A DNA stretch of 57,721 bases from an uncultured Photobacterium sp. (GTDB lineage Bacteria; Pseudomonadota; Gammaproteobacteria; Enterobacterales; Vibrionaceae). The number at the start of each line of letters is the position of its first letter. The first letter of the stretch is position 1. Position numbers and translations under genes: made by a program. The notes below the pieces were generated by a model. The model was not told where the DNA came from, did no database searches, and saw nothing but the letters and a program-made list of their open reading frames with translations. The stretch is from positions 61,687 to 119,407 of the forward strand of contig NZ_CANMZV010000016.1 in the NCBI RefSeq assembly GCF_947502415.1, written 5' to 3'. Shown here piece after piece: positions 9,466 through 16,311 of this stretch.

Positions 9466-9722
9466 TAAGCTTGCTGCAGTAGAGCAGTTACCGCATCAAC
9501 TACATCATCAACGGTACGAACACTTTTAAATTCTTCTGGCTTGATTTTCTTACCAGTTAGATTCTGAAGGTGAACAACCAGATCAACAGCATCAATGCTA
9601 TCTAGATCAAGCTCTTGATAAAGCTTAGCTTCCGGCGTAATGTCCTCAGCATCAATTTCAAACAGCTCTACCAATGCATCACGCACTTGTTCGAACACTT
9701 CGTTACGATTTACTTCAGTCAT
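9465..9722 (-). CDS. apeF: Acyl carrier protein of the aryl polyene cluster (second ACP)
   Basis: An 85-residue acidic carrier protein. The phosphopantetheine attachment serine is in ELDLDSIDAVDLV (about Ser46), matching the canonical DSL/DSI motif. It is the second of two tandem ACP genes, as in other APE clusters, where the two carriers are thought to serve the growing polyene and a separate acyl or aryl step. It starts 20 nt after the stop of the first ACP and overlaps apeG by one base. The two ACPs differ strongly in sequence, so they are unlikely to be interchangeable. Confidence 0.9.
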   Translation of the reverse strand: MTEVNRNEVFEQVRDALVELFEIDAEDITPEAKLYQELDLDSIDAVDLVVHLQNLTGKKIKPEEFKSVRTVDDVVDAVTALLQQA

Positions 9723-9742
9723 AAATTTACACGTCCACGTAC

Positions 9743-10000
9743 TTAAGCTTGATTAAGAGAAATAAAGTTAGCCAAGTTAGCTACAGAGGCAAAGTGTTCT
9801 CGTGTATTTGTGTCATCTGCATCAATCACGATGTTGTATTTTTTCTTGATCGCCAAGCCTAGCTCAAGCGCATCAATCGAATCCAATCCCAAGCCGTCAC
9901 CAAAAAGCGGTGCTTCTGTTTCAATATCTTCCACAGTAATGTCTTCAAGATTAAGCGCTTCAATAATCAAAGCTTTTAGTTCGTTATGTAATGATTCCAC
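9743..10000 (-). CDS. apeE: Acyl carrier protein of the aryl polyene cluster (first ACP)
   Basis: An 85-residue acyl carrier protein with the attachment motif GLGLDSIDALELGLAI (Ser about 42). Its helix II region is followed by KKKYNIVIDADDTN, the usual acidic/hydrophobic pattern contacted by ketosynthases. In studied APE systems the first ACP carries the elongating chain handled by the ApeO:ApeC ketosynthase pair; which carrier does which job here is inference. It lies 14 nt downstream of the acyltransferase and 20 nt upstream of apeF. Confidence 0.9.
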   Translation of the reverse strand: MESLHNELKALIIEALNLEDITVEDIETEAPLFGDGLGLDSIDALELGLAIKKKYNIVIDADDTNTREHFASVANLANFISLNQA

Positions 10001-10014
10001 AATAACCTACTTGT

Positions 10015-10827
10015 CTATATAGAGTTTCCACACTTTTCCTGTATCGGAAAAATAACGTCTGCCAAATGGCGATTAAGCTGCCTTGCGGCAGTTGTGGGCG
10101 AATCTGCCTCAAGAAGAAATGATTCTATCTCAATTTTATCTTTTACTTCGACCCGGAAAAAAGGTTTAGTATCGGGAACTTGATACCACTTTGTCTGTTT
10201 AGTCAAAAAGCTCGGCTCTACGGTAATATGAACCATGCGTAAATCAGTTTGGGTACGTACTGCTATCTGCGCCGCACCACGTTGTAATTTAGACTTAACA
10301 CCGGGCGTTGTACGTGTTCCTTCCGGGAAAATCAACAGTACATTACCTTCATCCAGTCGTTCGTTGCAAGCATCTAAAAGGCTTTCAGGATCACGGTTCG
10401 GTATATAGCCAGCGGCTTTCACTATCCCTTTCATGAAAGGGTTATGCCATATCGCAGCTTTGACAAGACAATCGCACTGCGGTAATCGTGAGGCAATCAG
10501 TACATAGTCAATCAGGCTTGGATGATTGGCAACAATCATGCAGTTTCGATCCTGCTGCAACGCACTCTCACCAACAAACTCGTAGTCAATCGCGCCAAAG
10601 AAGCGCATGGTACTACAAAAAAAAGCAAAAGAACGCTGAATAATTGACTGTACTCGCATCTCCCGCTTCTTCTGTTCTGAAATGGACCAAGTTACAAAAG
10701 GGAAAACAATAAACGTTAGGCACAGTGCGCCCAGGCCAAAGATAGAGAAACACAACCCTGTAGCTGCTATCCGCCAGATCTTATTAATGCGTTTTGAAAT
10801 TAAAGAATAGATTGACGCTCGTTCCAT
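10015..10827 (-). CDS. apeD: PlsC-like 1-acyl-glycerol-phosphate acyltransferase family protein of the APE cluster
   Basis: A 270-residue membrane-associated acyltransferase. One hydrophobic segment lies near residues 20-43; the catalytic HX4D motif is in VANHPSLIDY and the acceptor-binding block is IFPEGTRTTPG. The glycerolipid acyltransferase family is unmistakable; in an APE cluster it probably attaches an acyl or aryl polyene group to the lipid moiety. A second acyltransferase domain sits in ApeJ, so the cluster encodes two acyl transfers. It starts 3 nt after the apeC stop and is followed by apeE after 14 nt. Confidence 0.87.
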   Translation of the reverse strand: MERASIYSLISKRINKIWRIAATGLCFSIFGLGALCLTFIVFPFVTWSISEQKKREMRVQSIIQRSFAFFCSTMRFFGAIDYEFVGESALQQDRNCMIVANHPSLIDYVLIASRLPQCDCLVKAAIWHNPFMKGIVKAAGYIPNRDPESLLDACNERLDEGNVLLIFPEGTRTTPGVKSKLQRGAAQIAVRTQTDLRMVHITVEPSFLTKQTKWYQVPDTKPFFRVEVKDKIEIESFLLEADSPTTAARQLNRHLADVIFPIQEKCGNSI

Positions 10828-10830
10828 GAA

Positions 10831-11556
10831 TCAACACTTCCAATGCCACTGTGTGCGTTTACCATCTATTGTCCATGCATGGCTGCCGCTAACTAAATTA
10901 GCTATCACGTCTAGCGTTTGCGGCAGAGTCGCAGATGAAGGGAAAGACTGATCACCGGCCTGCCACGATAGCTGATATTGACTTCCGTTACTTAGGATCA
11001 ACCCCAGGGCAAAAGCTTGATGTTGTTTGACCTCAAAGCTGTGATAGGGCGCAGGCAAAGGCTCGTCAAAATCAACGACAAGAATACGATGCTGCGGGTT
11101 TTCGGCCAAATATGCGGACGCTTCAATAATGGCAGAATGTAAAGAGTGTTCACCAGCAGCTAGCGAAGTTACAGGAATCGCTTGCTTGGTCGCAATCGTA
11201 AACAGACCAGCAGCCGTATTATGAACAGATTGGGAAAACGCAATCGGTGAAGCATCCTCGCCTTGTAAAATATCTCTTAATAGCTTGGCTGTTCGCTCAA
11301 GCTCTCCATGCCGACTAGAAAAGACAATAAAATCAATGTCACTGTCTTTAGCTAGCGATATCGCAGTTTGAATCGCCATTTTACTCAGCGAACTCATCCG
11401 GCGACGTAGCATTGGAGGAATATCAGTCACTGGAACTGGCGATAATGTTTCAGGCCATTGCTTTTCGCTAGCAACCCATGCTTTCCAAGCATCGATATCC
11501 CCCAAACCAGGAGAAAGTGCCTGCCAACATTCAATATTAAATCTTACGCTATTCAT
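10831..11556 (-). CDS. apeC: Beta-ketoacyl synthase chain-length-factor-like protein
   Basis: A 241-residue short ketosynthase-like protein, about 60 percent of normal KS length. Fragments of the thiolase fold remain (SQSVHNTAAGLFTIATKQ and ILVVDFDEP), but there is no nucleophilic Cys and no complete His-His pair, so it should not condense chains alone. This matches ApeC, which acts as chain-length factor for the catalytic ketosynthase ApeO. The partner is not in the window and is expected beyond the left edge. It is the first gene of the minus-strand operon, so its promoter must lie in the 777-base intergenic region to its right. Confidence 0.85.
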   Translation of the reverse strand: MNSVRFNIECWQALSPGLGDIDAWKAWVASEKQWPETLSPVPVTDIPPMLRRRMSSLSKMAIQTAISLAKDSDIDFIVFSSRHGELERTAKLLRDILQGEDASPIAFSQSVHNTAAGLFTIATKQAIPVTSLAAGEHSLHSAIIEASAYLAENPQHRILVVDFDEPLPAPYHSFEVKQHQAFALGLILSNGSQYQLSWQAGDQSFPSSATLPQTLDVIANLVSGSHAWTIDGKRTQWHWKC

Positions 11557-12333
11557 CTGTTCTAGTGTCTAACTTTCAACCAGTTAAAACTGATAAGTCT
11601 TTATCCAAAGTAGATAGGATAATATTTATCACTTCCTTTGGGTATGTATTATTTCACGAAATTTAAAATCATTTTTTTCTATGGCTCTAAAGGCTCAAAA
11701 TATGTAAAAATAACAGCAATATAGCTAGAGGAAACATTAACAAATTCTCTACTCGAATAAGCTGCCGCTAGATTTAAAATTTATACGCTTCAAGGATCCA
11801 ACGTTTAAATCACATTTACCTTTTCAAAAAAGTGTTTCCTAACATGAGCGGAAACAATAGTAAAGCCGTTCTATAAAACCAATATAAAACACTATCTTTA
11901 ACTAACAGAAAGAAAAGCGCACATTGCACCCCATCAGAATAATCGATACAAATCAATCAGATGCTAGCACTAGAGTCAAAAAACCGACACAGGTATAATA
12001 ATAAGTAAGAAACGGTATTCTCACAACCATAGCAAACTTAAATATTGCAACACGATATGAAGCGTGATTAATACGTTATGTAAAGCCATTTTATTCTCAC
12101 GCAATATGACAATTACACATAAGATTACGAGCCAATAAACTATTGTAAGAGCAGCTACCGTATTCCCATCCGTATATAATCTAAATGAAAGATGGCTAAA
12201 TTTGGTGATATTTGAGATAACTGCACTTGAAACGACAAGTTACTTTAATACAAAATATATCCTAATCAGATCTAAATGGATGTAGATCCTTAACGGACTA
12301 TACTCATCATCATAAAAGTAGTTGGAAATTCTT
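11557..12333. promoter_or_regulatory. Long AT-rich divergent promoter region of the aryl polyene cluster
   Basis: A 777-base gap between apeC (minus) and the apeB-like gene (plus). I find no convincing coding sequence. It must hold the divergent promoters. An inverted repeat, TGTTTCC-N10-GGAAACA (11833-11839 and 11850-11856), is the clearest symmetric site. A TATACT box at 12299-12304 lies about 30 bases before the plus-strand gene but has no good -35 element. Its unusual length for a bacterial divergent promoter suggests several regulators or a long leader; this is inference. Confidence 0.5.
11833..11856. promoter_or_regulatory. Inverted repeat TGTTTCC-N10-GGAAACA, candidate operator
   Basis: Two perfect 7-bp arms (11833-11839 and 11850-11856) lie in the divergent APE promoter region, about 280 bases upstream of apeC. 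The same arms with a 5-base spacer recur at 56597-56615. No regulator gene is adjacent, so the binding protein is unknown. Confidence 0.35.
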
Positions 12334-13404
12334 GTGACTTCATACCAAAATGATCCGCTTAATGCTTTGGAAGCAAAAACAGAAGCTCAAAAATTAGCAT
12401 TTGCCCCGATTGTCTTCCATACCGCACGTACTTTACGTGATCTAGGCATATTAACCGCACTTGATAATGCGGGTAAAACTGGTCTAAATGCCAAAGAAAT
12501 ATCAGAACAAACTGGCGTGTCAGAGTATGGCGTAAAAGTCTTGCTTGACATGGCTTTAAGTGCACATATCGTCACTTGGAATAAACCTAACTACATTCTG
12601 GCAAACTTGGGCTATTTCCTGGTCAATGACGGCATGACACGTGCTAATTTAGATTTCACCGCTGATGTTTGCTATGCAGCGATGATGCACCTAACAGAAG
12701 CGATTAAAGAGGGAACCCCAGCAGGATTGAAAGAGCTAGGTGACTGGCCGACAATTTATGAAGGCCTGTCTCGACTACCTGAAAAAGCGAAAGAGAGCTG
12801 GTTCAATTTCGACCATTTTTACTCCGACCGCTCATTCCCGATTTTACTTGAGCGAGTTTTTGCCAACAAACCAAAGAAACTGTTTGATATCGGCGGCAAT
12901 ACCGGAAAATGGGCTCTTCAATGCTGTAACTATGATTCAGATGTTGAAGTGACCATCATCGACCTTCCTCAGCAAATTAATATGGCCATGTCCAATGCCG
13001 ATCAGCAAGGCTTTGCAGACCGAGTTAAAGGCTACCCGGCTAACATGCTGGATGCGGAGCAATCTCTTCCTGAAGGTGCTGATGTCTGGTGGATGAGCCA
13101 ATTCCTGGACTGCTTCTCTCCGATGGAAATCCTCAGCATTCTTCGCCGTGTACGTAAATCGATGTCCGAAGATGCCACAGTCTACATCCTGGAGCTATTT
13201 TGGGATGCACAGCGTTATGATGCAGCGGCTTTCAGCCTGAATGCCACCTCTCTGTACTTCACTTGCCTGGCTAACGGTAACAGCCGCTTCTACCGCAGTG
13301 ACGATTTCTTAGAGCTGGTAGCTGAAGCTGGGCTTGAAGTTGTTACGCGTACCGATGATATTGGCCTTGGCCATACACTACTGGAACTGAAAAAGGCAAA
13401 ATAA
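12334..13404 (+). CDS. apeB: SAM-dependent methyltransferase of the aryl polyene cluster, ApeB-like
   Basis: A 356-residue O-methyltransferase-type protein. The N-terminal half is a winged-helix dimerisation domain (ISEQTGVSEYGVKVLLDMAL). The C-terminal half is a Rossmann fold with SAM motif I KLFDIGGNTGKWALQ and motif II VTIIDLPQ, followed by WWMSQFLDCF. APE head groups are often 3-methyl-4-hydroxyphenyl, and cluster methyltransferases are the proposed cause; that role is inferred here. GTG at 12334 is chosen over the upstream TTG at 12322 because GGA lies 7 bases before it. It is transcribed divergently from apeC. Confidence 0.75.
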   Translation: MTSYQNDPLNALEAKTEAQKLAFAPIVFHTARTLRDLGILTALDNAGKTGLNAKEISEQTGVSEYGVKVLLDMALSAHIVTWNKPNYILANLGYFLVNDGMTRANLDFTADVCYAAMMHLTEAIKEGTPAGLKELGDWPTIYEGLSRLPEKAKESWFNFDHFYSDRSFPILLERVFANKPKKLFDIGGNTGKWALQCCNYDSDVEVTIIDLPQQINMAMSNADQQGFADRVKGYPANMLDAEQSLPEGADVWWMSQFLDCFSPMEILSILRRVRKSMSEDATVYILELFWDAQRYDAAAFSLNATSLYFTCLANGNSRFYRSDDFLELVAEAGLEVVTRTDDIGLGHTLLELKKAK

Positions 13405-13425
13405 AAGTACATAGCAAAACTTAGC

Positions 13426-14283
13426 TTAACTCGTTTCCCATTTTTCTGTAAGCGCCACTTCCGTTGCGGAAGTGGCTGCTTCCAGCCAATCCACAAGCCG
13501 CATCTGAATATCAGGAAATTCCCACGTCATTGCTCTTGCATGAGCACAACGATCTATTGGCCAAAACTGCTTCTCTCCACCAAGCCTTGTATACACTTCT
13601 CTTCCTGATTCAATCGGTACTACTTCATCTTCAATACAGTGAATTACGAGTGTTCTCGCTTCTGGTAATTGATCGAACACTGATTCCACCGCATAATCGT
13701 CACGCATTAAAATGCCTGCCAGCCAATCATAGAAATGGCCAAATAAACTTTGTTTCAAGACATGCTCTGCCTCTTCGACATAGCTGGTAAAAGAAGAATC
13801 AATAATAATACCTTCTATTTCTATCGGCTTATCGGCCCATGCCCGAAGAAATATATTCCCTCCAGTAGAAGTCGCAACAATGAACGTCGGCAACATCAAA
13901 CGACTCCGAAGCTTGTCAGTAAATTCAAGTATCGAAAGCGCGTCATGGTAAAGAGCGATATCTGTCGCATAACCTGTTGAGTGTCCAAAACCTGAATAAT
14001 CAAAAATTAATACGCTATATCCATGTTCAACCAACCACTCTACTTTCTCCTTGGTTTGCTCCATATGACCAGTGTTACCATGGAAATGCAGTATCAGGCC
14101 TTTATTCTGCGATATTTGAGAAGGGAGCCATAAATAGGCAAGATCATTACCGGAAGCAGATTTCAGCCAGCGGACATTAGGATTTAATTCATCAGATTTT
14201 GAAGGTAAGTAAAACGAACGATTGGCACAGCCTTGAACAAATAAGAGAAAACAAATGAAAGATAAGAACGCAATCCCCCTCAT
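13426..14283 (-). CDS. Alpha/beta-hydrolase lipoprotein (serine aminopeptidase S33-like)
   Basis: A 285-residue protein with a lipoprotein signal (FLLFVQGCANR, lipidated Cys about 19). The hydrolase fold shows the oxyanion strand LILHFHGNTGHM, a nucleophile elbow VATSTGGN in which the usual first Gly of GxSxG is Ala, an acid region HCIEDEVVP, and the catalytic histidine in DRCAHAR. It is probably a membrane-anchored esterase or thioesterase in the periplasm. The substrate is unknown. It converges with the apeB-like gene with only 21 bases between them, and no terminator is visible there. A link with the APE cluster is possible but unproven. Confidence 0.7.
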   Translation of the reverse strand: MRGIAFLSFICFLLFVQGCANRSFYLPSKSDELNPNVRWLKSASGNDLAYLWLPSQISQNKGLILHFHGNTGHMEQTKEKVEWLVEHGYSVLIFDYSGFGHSTGYATDIALYHDALSILEFTDKLRSRLMLPTFIVATSTGGNIFLRAWADKPIEIEGIIIDSSFTSYVEEAEHVLKQSLFGHFYDWLAGILMRDDYAVESVFDQLPEARTLVIHCIEDEVVPIESGREVYTRLGGEKQFWPIDRCAHARAMTWEFPDIQMRLVDWLEAATSATEVALTEKWETS

Positions 14284-14437
14284 ATACCATATCCCTCTCC
14301 AAATACACTTTTAAGGGTATATAACAGGCTGCTTTTCACTGTTGCAATTACAAGACAAAATCGATGCTCCGGCATTCCAGGAGAGGCGCCCAGTCCCACA
14401 AAATTAAGTGAGAAGTACTTTCGTGAGCGTTAAACGT

Positions 14438-14469
14438 GAAAAAGCCCTTGTCTCTCGACAAGGGCTTTA
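14438..14469 (-). terminator. Rho-independent terminator of the tRNA operon
   Basis: A stem of AAAGCCCTT and AAGGGCTTT with a loop, followed on the minus strand by a T-run. It lies just downstream of tRNA-Asp in the direction of transcription. Confidence 0.85.
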
Positions 14470-14474
14470 ATCAG

Positions 14475-14551
14475 TGGCGGAGCGGACGGGACTCGAACCC
14501 GCGACCCCCGGCGTGACAGGCCGGTATTCTAACCAACTGAACTACCGCTCC
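14475..14551 (-). tRNA. tRNA-Asp (anticodon GTC)
   Basis: A 77-nt cloverleaf on the minus strand. The acceptor arms GGAGCGG and CCGCTCC pair, the anticodon loop is CTGTCAC within a CCGGC/GCCGG stem, and the T-arm is GGGTTCGAGTCC. The CCA end is encoded. It is the second gene of a two-tRNA operon with tRNA-Ser 42 bases upstream. Confidence 0.97.
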
Positions 14552-14593
14552 AATTCTGTACGAAGCCCAGCTATTAGCTCAACTTCTAGAATG

Positions 14594-14684
14594 TGGCGGA
14601 GAGATAGGGATTTGAACCCTAGATACGCTACAAACGTATGCCGGTTTTCAAGACCGGTGCTTTCAACCACTCAGCCATCTCTCC
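14594..14684 (-). tRNA. tRNA-Ser (anticodon TGA)
   Basis: A 91-nt class II tRNA on the minus strand. Acceptor arms are GGAGAGA and TCTCTCC, the anticodon loop is CTTGAAA, and the long variable arm is CATACG...CGTATC. CCA is encoded. It is the first gene of the operon and has a good promoter immediately upstream. A 17-base copy of its 3' end recurs at 39264-39280. Confidence 0.97.
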
Positions 14685-14697
14685 GTAAGTGCGGCGA

Positions 14698-14726
14698 ATA
14701 ATACCGTTATAAACTTATCCTGTAAA
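14698..14726 (-). promoter_or_regulatory. Sigma-70 promoter of the tRNA-Ser/tRNA-Asp operon
   Basis: On the minus strand, a -35 box TTTACA (14721-14726) and a -10 box TATTAT (14698-14703) are separated by exactly 17 bases. A GC-rich discriminator (TCGCCGC) follows, as is typical of stringently controlled stable RNA promoters. Confidence 0.85.
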
Positions 14727-15070
14727 GCTATTTCTTTTAATAACCCTCTGTTTGAACGGCAATTATTCACATTGACAATAAAAGCATCAAGCAATATATC
14801 CAGAGTGGCTCTGGCATATTCAATTCAAGAAATGAGCACTGGAATGGCTTTTCCTTTTAAACTAATTTGAATCTCATCACACTTTCGCAAATGAGATAAA
14901 ATATCACTTAGATAGTAGAATCAAAGAAAAAATCTCATGTTTCCCTGAGTTCTTAATAGAAACAACCACAATAAATATAAAGTAACACACAAAAGACCAT
15001 ATAATACCTACTGCATATCTAGTTCGTTTATGATTCAAGGTAATAAAGGGATTCCCATCAAAAATCGGTG

Positions 15071-15175
15071 AGGTATATTGGTTTCATACCTGCGGGATTA
15101 CCGCTCTAGGGGATAAACCACTCCAGCAGTTAGAGCCACTATAAACAAGATCGCTATTCGATAGCCGCAGGTTAG
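15071..15175 (+). ncRNA. Structured leader-like RNA upstream of a micro-ORF, class not recognised
   Basis: The plus strand folds by eye into a three-way-junction structure. P1 is ACCTGCGG (15088-15095) with CCGCAGGT (15165-15172). P2 is GCTCTA (15103-15108) with TAGAGC (15131-15136), capped by a small GGGG/CTCC helix. P3 is GCTAT/ATAGC (15153-15157 and 15161-15165). A mutually exclusive hairpin AGGTAT/ATACCT (15071-15076 and 15086-15091) shares bases with P1, which would suit a switch. A TATAAT box lies at 15000-15005, though its -35 is poor. It precedes a ribosome-binding site and 21-codon ORF. I recognise no known riboswitch consensus in it. Confidence 0.5.
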
Positions 15176-15208
15176 TCCGTGGTGTTTGTAATCTTAAAAG
15201 GAGTTTAT

Positions 15209-15274
15209 ATGGCTAAACGTGTATCGAATAAACGCATCAAAGAAATGCTGAAAGAAATTAAATCTAAGAAATAA
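15209..15274 (+). CDS. Basic 21-residue micro-protein
   Basis: A short ORF with ATG 15209 and TAA 15272-15274, preceded by a strong Shine-Dalgarno AAAAGGAG at 8 bases. The product is 21 residues, highly basic (Lys/Arg make up nearly half), with no hydrophobic stretch; spacing of Ile, Met and Leu suggests an amphipathic helix. It is followed by a good terminator at 15287-15309 and preceded by the structured RNA. The closed arrangement of leader, RBS, ORF and terminator argues for a real small gene. Function is unknown; it could be an RNA- or membrane-surface-binding peptide, or a leader peptide whose translation is the signal. Confidence 0.6.
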   Translation: MAKRVSNKRIKEMLKEIKSKK

Positions 15275-15286
15275 ATCAATATGAAT

Positions 15287-15309
15287 AAGCCTCCTTTGCG
15301 GAGGCTTTA
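15287..15309 (+). terminator. Rho-independent terminator after the micro-ORF
   Basis: AAGCCTCC (15287-15294) pairs with GGAGGCTT (15300-15307) across a 5-base loop, followed by a short T/A run. It may also serve the convergent methyltransferase gene ending at 15323. Confidence 0.75.
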
Positions 15310-15322
15310 ATAACTGACCAAC

Positions 15323-15976
15323 TTATACAGATGCCCTGAACATAGCAACACAGCCGACAACCACTATTTCAACCTGGGAAAAGTGACTTTCTAAAGCTTC
15401 TCGTAAGCCTTCTAGGCTATCCTGATTATTGTCAAAAATCCCTTTAGAGTTATAGACCGACATAAGCTTTTTCGCTGTCATACCCCGCTGAACACCATCA
15501 CCAAGGATCGTACTACCAAAAATCACACCAGCTTCATTCAAATACGGTTTGAGGTGTTTAAACAATATGGATTTTTCACCTATCGAACCAGGTAGGCAGT
15601 GAAGGAGGTAATTAACACTGATCGAATCAAACGCTTCACATGTAAGATCAAGCGGCTCCAAAACATTACCTCGATAACGTTCAGGATTAAAACGTGCAAT
15701 ACGCTGTGACGCATAACCAAGACTGTTTGCGTTCAGATCGAGCAAACCAACCCGCCGTTGTGATTCTGGTAAATATTTGTCCAGGTAGTACCCCGTCCCT
15801 ACTCCGACATCTAAGTGATTCAATGACACATGACGGCGAAAAAAAGCCCCTAACTTACGGGTAGAACAGCGCCAGATAAATGAATTTGAGATACCCAGAA
15901 CCCACAAATCATAAATTGATAATACATTTCTGCTATAAACGGCCTGTCCCGCTTCAGCATCCTTTTTATAAGCCAT
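15323..15976 (-). CDS. Class I SAM-dependent methyltransferase
   Basis: A 217-residue Rossmann-fold methyltransferase. SAM motif I is HLDVGVGTGYYLDKYLP (about 54-70), followed by GLLDLNANSL, the acidic residue pocket, and VNYLLHCLPG as motif IV. There is no extra domain, so the substrate cannot be read from the sequence; small-molecule methyltransferases of this build act on diverse metabolites. The gene stands alone on the minus strand, convergent to the micro-ORF unit and divergent from the CHRD gene. A perfect 11-bp inverted repeat lies in its upstream region. Confidence 0.75.
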   Translation of the reverse strand: MAYKKDAEAGQAVYSRNVLSIYDLWVLGISNSFIWRCSTRKLGAFFRRHVSLNHLDVGVGTGYYLDKYLPESQRRVGLLDLNANSLGYASQRIARFNPERYRGNVLEPLDLTCEAFDSISVNYLLHCLPGSIGEKSILFKHLKPYLNEAGVIFGSTILGDGVQRGMTAKKLMSVYNSKGIFDNNQDSLEGLREALESHFSQVEIVVVGCVAMFRASV

Positions 15977-16311
15977 TAACCATTGTCCCCGAAAGCAAAA
16001 AATAAATAGTAATTATGATTATTTATAAACATATCAAATAAATTCAAGCGCAAAAATATACCACTTGGCAATAGTCAATAATAGCCATATCAAGCAGGTC
16101 AGAGCTCTTATTAATGTGGTTTCATTAATAAGAATTTAACGTGAACTAATCACATATTGGATAACAATCATTAATCTCAGATTTACAACGGCTTCTCGCT
16201 TTATGAACCGCCACCTCTTAACGGTAAGACTCAGTCTCAAAGCCAAGAATTGTCGCCCTGTCTACACTCTCCTGGGCGTATCAATAGTGATACCACTAGG
16301 AGTACAAAACT
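15977..16311. promoter_or_regulatory. Divergent promoter region with two palindromes
   Basis: A 335-base intergenic region between the methyltransferase and the CHRD lipoprotein. It holds a perfect 11-bp inverted repeat (16106-16133) and a GTATCA-ATAG-TGATAC palindrome (16278-16293) directly before the CHRD ribosome-binding site. No coding sequence is seen. Confidence 0.5.
16106..16133. repeat. Perfect 11-bp inverted repeat, AT-rich, 6-base loop
   Basis: TCTTATTAATG (16106-16116) and CATTAATAAGA (16123-16133) are exact reverse complements around TGGTTT. There is no T-run on either side, so it is more likely an operator than a terminator. Confidence 0.55.

Noticed and set aside
14474..14701. 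A plus-strand reading frame covering the two tRNA genes.
   Set aside because: It is the complement of two well-formed tRNA genes and resembles the common spurious tRNA-derived protein seen in draft annotations.
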